10,045 bases of DNA from Gammaproteobacteria bacterium (GTDB lineage: Bacteria; Pseudomonadota; Gammaproteobacteria; HK1): contig JAGRHX010000514.1 of assembly GCA_020444775.1 (NCBI GenBank), forward strand, positions 1-10,045, read 5' to 3'. Shown piece after piece: positions 6,503-10,045 of this stretch. Position 1 is the stretch's first letter, and each line of letters opens with the position of its first letter. The notes beneath the pieces are model-generated. The model searched no databases. It was not told the origin of the DNA and saw only the letters and a list, made by a program, of their open reading frames with translations. A program made the translations under genes and the position numbers.

Positions 6503-8083
6503 ATGAAGCGTTCGTACTTGAAGCGCCTCGCCGCCATGCTCGGCGCGGGTGCAATGCTGGTCAGTGGCGCGCTCAGCGCCGAGACCGTGCTGCGCGTGGT
6601 GCCACACGCCGACTTGAAGAACCTGGACCCGATCTGGACCACGGCCTACATCACCCGCAACCACGGCTACATGGTGTACGACACGCTGTTCGCCACCGAC
6701 GCCGATCTCAAGGTGCAGCCACAGATGGTGGACACCTGGAAGGTCAGCGATGACAGCCTGGTCTATACCTTCACGCTGCGTGACGGTCTGAAGTGGCACG
6801 ATGGCCAACCCGTCAAGTCAGAGGACTGCATCGCCTCCATCCGTCGCTGGGGCAAGCGCGACGGCATGGGCCAGAAGCTCATGGACTTCACCAAGTCCAT
6901 GGACGTGGTGGACGACAAGACCTTCACCCTGACGCTCAAGGAGCCGTACGGCCTGGTCCTGGATTCGCTGGGCAAGATCAGTTCCAACGTGCCGTTCATG
7001 ATGCCCAAGCGTCTGGCCGAGGTGGACGCCTTCGAGCAGGTGCCCGAGATCGTCGGCTCCGGCCCCTTCAAGTTCGTCAAGGACGAATGGGTGCCGGGCT
7101 CCAAGATCGTCTATGTCAAGAACACCGACTACGTGCCACGCGCCGAGCCGGCCTCCGGCGCCGCCGGCGGCAAGGTGGTCAAGGTCGACAGGGTGGAGTG
7201 GGTCTACATCCCGGACCCCGCCACCACCATGAACGCGCTGGTCAACGGCGAGGTCGATCTGTGGGAGACACCCGCGGTCGACATGGTGCCAATCCTGAAG
7301 ACCAACCCCGATGTCGTGATCAAGGTGATCGACCCGCTCGGCACCCAGGGCTGGCTGCGCCCCAATCACCTGTATCCACCGTTCGACAACGCGAAGGCGC
7401 GTCAGGCGCTGCTGTGGGCCGTGAATCAGGAGGAGTACCTGCAGGCGATCGTCGGCGACCCGAGCCTGTACAAGGTCTGCCCGGCGTATTTCATCTGCGG
7501 TACGCCGAACGAGACCGACATCGGCACCGAGCCGCTGCGTACCGTGGACCGCGAGAAGGCCAAGGCGTTGCTCAAGGAGGCCGGCTACAACGGCGAGAAG
7601 ATCGTGCTGATGCAGCCGACCGACATCCCGCTGCTCAGCAACGCCTCCCTGGTCACCGCGCAGATGCTGCGTGACATCGGCATGAATGTCGACGTGCAGG
7701 CCATGGACTGGTCGACCCTGACCTCGCGACGTGCCGAGAAGAAGCCGCCGGCCGAGGGTGGCTGGAACATCTTCCACACCTACTCCACCGGTGCCGACGT
7801 GCAATCCCCGGTGTCCAACATCGGCATCTCCGGTGGCGGCGTGGAGAAGGCGTGGTTCGGCTGGCCGACGGATGCCAAGACCGAGGAGCTGCGCGACGCC
7901 TACTCGCGTGCCACCACTGACGCGGACAAGAAGAAGATCGTCGAGGAGCTGCAGGCGCGGTTGTTCGAGGTCGTGCCCTACGTCAACTATGGTCAGTGGT
8001 TCCAGCCGATGGCCTGGCACAAGAGCCTGTCGGGCGTGCTGGTCTCGCCGGTGCCGTTCTTCTGGAACATCGAGAAGAACTGA
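6503..8083 (+). CDS. ABC transporter periplasmic substrate-binding protein, family 5 (peptide/nickel type)
   Basis: This 526-residue secreted protein should capture solute in the periplasm and deliver it to the two permeases encoded downstream. A Sec signal peptide is clear: a basic start (MKRSYLKR), a hydrophobic core (about 9-24) and a likely cleavage after ALSA at residue 26. The mature part carries family-5 landmarks: NLDPIWTTAY (40-49), MVYDTLF (57-63), YTFTLRDGLKWHDGQPV (88-104), VGSGPFKF (184-191), EPASGAAGGK (215-224) and PPFDNAKARQALLWAVNQ (292-309). Cys326 and Cys332 may form a disulfide. The EPASG/AGGK loop is typical of a proteobacterial subgroup, as I recall it, whose ligands are mostly unassigned. 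The ligand therefore stays open: oligopeptides, modified amino acids or others. A carbamoylase gene lies about 2.2 kb upstream on the same strand. The start is set by the strong Shine-Dalgarno and the signal peptide. Confidence 0.92.
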   Translation: MKRSYLKRLAAMLGAGAMLVSGALSAETVLRVVPHADLKNLDPIWTTAYITRNHGYMVYDTLFATDADLKVQPQMVDTWKVSDDSLVYTFTLRDGLKWHDGQPVKSEDCIASIRRWGKRDGMGQKLMDFTKSMDVVDDKTFTLTLKEPYGLVLDSLGKISSNVPFMMPKRLAEVDAFEQVPEIVGSGPFKFVKDEWVPGSKIVYVKNTDYVPRAEPASGAAGGKVVKVDRVEWVYIPDPATTMNALVNGEVDLWETPAVDMVPILKTNPDVVIKVIDPLGTQGWLRPNHLYPPFDNAKARQALLWAVNQEEYLQAIVGDPSLYKVCPAYFICGTPNETDIGTEPLRTVDREKAKALLKEAGYNGEKIVLMQPTDIPLLSNASLVTAQMLRDIGMNVDVQAMDWSTLTSRRAEKKPPAEGGWNIFHTYSTGADVQSPVSNIGISGGGVEKAWFGWPTDAKTEELRDAYSRATTDADKKKIVEELQARLFEVVPYVNYGQWFQPMAWHKSLSGVLVSPVPFFWNIEKN

Positions 8084-8105
8084 GCCTGGAACAAACCGGC
8101 CGTCG

Positions 8106-8138
8106 ACCCGGTCCGTTCGCCGCCGCGAACGACCGGGT
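8106..8138 (+). terminator. attenuator-like hairpin after the binding-protein gene
   Basis: acccggtccgttcgc (8106-8120) pairs with gcgaacgaccgggt (8125-8138) as a 14-bp stem with one bulged base and a 4-base loop (cgcc). It begins 22 bases after the binding-protein stop. Only a weak T-containing stretch (gtcttcc) follows, so it is better seen as a partial terminator or mRNA 3'-end stabiliser than as a full intrinsic terminator. Confidence 0.6.
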
Positions 8139-8153
8139 GTCTTCCAGCCGACG

Positions 8154-8186
8154 GCGTCGGCCCGCGCCATCCGTGCGGGCCGACGC
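8154..8186. other. second perfect 12-bp hairpin in the intercistronic gap
   Basis: gcgtcggcccgc (8154-8165) is perfectly complementary to gcgggccgacgc (8175-8186) around a 9-base loop (gccatccgt). No T-run follows. Together with the hairpin at 8106-8138 it would form a tandem stem-loop block in the transcript. Confidence 0.6.
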
Positions 8187-8208
8187 TCGTGGCGATTCGA
8201 GTCCCCTC

Positions 8209-8232
8209 TTCATGGCCCGGTTCATGAGCCGG
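8209..8232. repeat. 12-bp direct tandem duplication
   Basis: ttcatggcccgg (8209-8220) is followed immediately by ttcatgagccgg (8221-8232), with two differences. It lies between the hairpins and the 13-bp array. Confidence 0.75.
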
Positions 8233-8252
8233 TGGGTGATCCCTGCCCCAGA

Positions 8253-8291
8253 TCCCGACACATGCTCCCGACACATGATTCCGACACATGA
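8253..8291. repeat. 13-bp tandem repeat, three units
   Basis: The unit tcccgacacatg plus one base occurs at 8253-8265 and 8266-8278. A copy beginning ttccgacacatg follows at 8279-8291, and a partial tcccgg comes after it. The units are contiguous, without spacers. Confidence 0.9.
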
Positions 8292-8369
8292 TCCCGGCGG
8301 GTCCACCCATGAACCATGGGCACGCCCGGACCGGTATCCCGGCCCCGTACTCCAGACCAGTATCGCCGC

Positions 8370-9311
8370 ATGCTCGCCTACATCATCCGCAGATTGATCG
8401 CGACCATACCCGTGATGGGCGTGGTGGCCGTGTTCGTGTTCCTGCTGCTGCACCTGACGCCGGGCGATCCCGCCACGGTGATTGCCGGCGACTACGCGCG
8501 TCCCGAGGACATCGCCCGCATCCGTGCCCGCCTCGGCCTGGATCAGCCGCTGTACATCCAGTTCTTCACCTGGCTGGGCGCGGTGCTGCAGGGCGATCTG
8601 GGCGTGTCCATCTTCTCCAACCTGCCGGTCAGCAAGCTGATCGGTCAGCGTCTGGAGCCGACCCTGGCGCTGTCGCTGTCGACCATCGTCTTCGCCGTGC
8701 TGACCGCGGTACCGCTCGGCGTGCTGGCGGCCTGGCGTGCCGGCACCTGGATAGATCGATCGGTGATGCTGTTCGCGGTGCTGGGATTCTCGGTGCCGGT
8801 GTTCGTGATCGGCTACGTGCTCATGTACGTGTTCTCGCTGCAGCTCGGCTGGTTTCCGGTGCAGGGCTACAAGTCGATCAGCGAGGGTGTGATTCCCTTC
8901 CTGCGCTCCATCGCGCTGCCGACGGTGGCCCTCGGGGTGGTGTACACCGCGCTCATCGCCCGTATCAGTCGGGCCAGTGTGCTGGAGGTATTGACCGAGG
9001 ACTACATTCGCACCGGCCGCGCCAAGGGCCTGGGCAACCGGATGCTGCTGATGAAACATGCCCTGAAGAACGCCGCGGTGCCGATCGTCACCATCATCGG
9101 TATCGGTATCGCCCTGCTCATCGGTGGGGTGGTGGTGACCGAGAGCGTCTTCAACATACCCGGCCTGGGGCGGCTGACCATCGACGCGGTGTTGCGTCGT
9201 GACTATCCGATCATCCAGGGCGTGATCCTGGTGTTCTCCGCCGTCTATGTGCTGGTCAACCTGCTCATCGACGTGGTCTACACCTTGCTAGATCCCAGGA
9301 TACGCTACTGA
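8370..9311 (+). CDS. ABC transporter permease, DppB/OppB type
   Basis: This 313-residue inner-membrane permease is the first of the two that should form the transport channel. The N-terminus MLAYIIRRLIATIPV is the standard family start, followed by the LTPGDP motif (29-34) and the LGLDQPLYIQF block (55-65). Six hydrophobic segments are visible at about 9-28, 100-122, 134-158, 178-197, 238-258 and 283-306. The cytoplasmic EAA loop that docks the ATPase lies at about 210-236 (DYIRTGRAKGL, then KHALKNA). FNIPGLGRL (261-269) and the terminal DPR are also typical. I chose the ATG at 8370, although no Shine-Dalgarno is obvious there. An in-frame ATG at 8316 would add 18 proline/arginine-rich residues not seen in the family. 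The 94-base gap to the next permease suggests one transcript. Confidence 0.92.
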   Translation: MLAYIIRRLIATIPVMGVVAVFVFLLLHLTPGDPATVIAGDYARPEDIARIRARLGLDQPLYIQFFTWLGAVLQGDLGVSIFSNLPVSKLIGQRLEPTLALSLSTIVFAVLTAVPLGVLAAWRAGTWIDRSVMLFAVLGFSVPVFVIGYVLMYVFSLQLGWFPVQGYKSISEGVIPFLRSIALPTVALGVVYTALIARISRASVLEVLTEDYIRTGRAKGLGNRMLLMKHALKNAAVPIVTIIGIGIALLIGGVVVTESVFNIPGLGRLTIDAVLRRDYPIIQGVILVFSAVYVLVNLLIDVVYTLLDPRIRY

Positions 9312-9405
9312 CCCGTAACGGCCGACCGCGCGCCGCGTCACCGCCTGGCCGGTGCCGACGATGTGCGGCAACCCTTACAGCAACACGCCTTCGAGCCCGT
9401 TCTAC

Positions 9406-10045
9406 ATGAGCACCAGCGCAGACGCTCTCACCGCCGCCGCCCGGCCGACGCCACGTCGCAACCGCATGTTGGATTACTGCAGGCGCCACCCGACCGTGGT
9501 AATCGGCGCGTTCATCCTGATTGTCATGGCCTTGCTGGCCTTCGCCGCGCCGCTGTTCGCCGGCGACCCCCTCAAGCTGACGCCGATTCGACGACTCAAG
9601 CCGCCTGGCGAGATGGGCTTGTTCGGCACCGACTTCCTCGGTCGCGACGTCTTTGCACGTGTCATCCACGGCGGACGCGTATCACTGGTGGTCGGCCTTG
9701 CCGTCGCCCTGGTCAGCACCGTGCTGGGCTTGACACTGGGTCTGCTGGCCGGCTACGTGCGCTGGTTCGACGCCATCGTCATGCGCATCATGGACGGCCT
9801 GATGGCGATTCCGGGCGTGCTGCTCGCGATCGCGCTGATCTCGCTGGCCGGCGCCACCATGACGAACGTGATCATCGCCATCACCGTGCCCGAGATTCCG
9901 CGCGTGGTGCGTCTGGTACGCAGCGTGGTGCTGACCATCCGCGAGCAACCCTATGTCGAGGCCGCGGTCTCGGTGGGCACCCGATTGCCGAAGATCCTGT
10001 TCAAGCACATCCTGCCCAATACCGTGGCGCCGCTGATCGTGCAGG
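9406..10045 (+). CDS. ABC transporter permease, DppC/OppC type (partial, C-terminus off the right edge)
   Basis: The frame is open from the ATG at 9406 to the window end (213 codons seen; family members are usually about 280-310 residues). A basic N-terminus (PTPRRNR) leads into a first membrane segment (about 30-51). Next comes the family hallmark FGTDFLGRDVFARVIHG (73-89), then hydrophobic segments at about 91-116 and 130-162. The EAA loop sits at 183-207 (YVEAAVSVGT, then KHILPNTVAP). It should pair with the DppB-like permease encoded upstream; ATPase genes are expected beyond the right edge. The start is uncertain: an in-frame ATG at 9361 would add 15 residues, and neither site has a clear Shine-Dalgarno. 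I prefer 9406 because its N-terminal length fits the family. The upstream in-frame stop is at 9316-9318. Confidence 0.9.
   Translation, partial: MSTSADALTAAARPTPRRNRMLDYCRRHPTVVIGAFILIVMALLAFAAPLFAGDPLKLTPIRRLKPPGEMGLFGTDFLGRDVFARVIHGGRVSLVVGLAVALVSTVLGLTLGLLAGYVRWFDAIVMRIMDGLMAIPGVLLAIALISLAGATMTNVIIAITVPEIPRVVRLVRSVVLTIREQPYVEAAVSVGTRLPKILFKHILPNTVAPLIVQ

Larger units (their letters stand above)
8084..8369. other. intercistronic region with hairpins and short repeats between binding protein and permease
   Basis: This 286-bp gap is long for neighbouring genes of one transporter. It holds two GC-rich hairpins (8106-8138 and 8154-8186), a 12-bp direct duplication (8209-8232), a 13-bp tandem array (8253-8291) and a small inverted repeat (cccatg/catggg, 8306-8320). 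No separate gene or clear promoter is visible. Such spacers after binding-protein genes often attenuate read-through and protect the upstream mRNA. Confidence 0.7.

Noticed and set aside
6818..8170. 450-codon open frame on the minus strand
   Set aside because: It lies opposite the binding-protein gene, which has a signal peptide, a strong Shine-Dalgarno and family motifs. Long antisense frames are common at this G+C content.
8253..8291. possible CRISPR-like array
   Set aside because: The 13-bp units are directly contiguous, with no spacers, and no cas genes are present.
7983..9059. 358-codon open frame on the minus strand
   Set aside because: It covers the end of the binding-protein gene, the hairpin gap and the first permease on the opposite strand. 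It is histidine-, glutamine- and arginine-rich with no recognisable domain.

Overview
The window looks like chromosomal DNA from a G+C-rich proteobacterium, most likely gamma or beta. This rests on strong G/C bias at third codon positions and on the DUF3482-type GTPase/DUF2868 membrane-protein pair, which I know mainly from those classes. I cannot name a genus. No rRNA, tRNA, insertion sequence, phage gene or CRISPR array is visible, and I found no convincing new defence or mobile system.

Layout. (1) Positions 1-2991, minus strand: a DUF2868 membrane protein (2991-1267) followed by a GTPase with a DUF3482-type C-terminus (1270 to beyond the left edge). The two are joined by a 4-base ATGA overlap, so they are probably co-translated. 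(2) 2992-3377: a divergent intergenic region. (3) 3378-4322, plus strand: a well-preserved N-carbamoyl-D-amino-acid hydrolase. It is followed by a stop-interrupted reading frame (4319-4522) that begins on an ATGA overlap. (4) 4625-5893, plus strand: a CinA-family protein with a normal N-terminal domain but a C-terminal amidase domain that has lost its signature residues. (5) 5894-6502: a 609-bp non-coding stretch with two 12-bp-period tandem arrays and a hairpin. (6) 6503 to the right edge, plus strand: a peptide/nickel-type (family 5) ABC uptake system, with binding protein (6503-8083), DppB-like permease (8370-9311) and DppC-like permease (9406 to beyond the edge). The 286-bp gap between binding protein and first permease holds two strong hairpins and short tandem repeats.

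How the genes may work together. The carbamoylase hydrolyses N-carbamoyl-D-amino acids to free D-amino acids, and the ABC system is of a class that imports oligopeptides or other small solutes. All the plus-strand genes could belong to one scavenging locus for modified amino acids, but no hydantoinase, racemase or regulator lies inside the window, so this is inference. The GTPase/DUF2868 pair is divergent and probably unrelated, resembling in layout (a GTPase plus a polytopic membrane partner) other uncharacterised envelope-stress pairs.

The most notable things to check are the degenerate CinA C-terminal domain, the interrupted coupled ORF after the carbamoylase, and the repeated appearance of unrelated short tandem repeats with 12-15 bp units, one of them inside the DUF2868 coding sequence.
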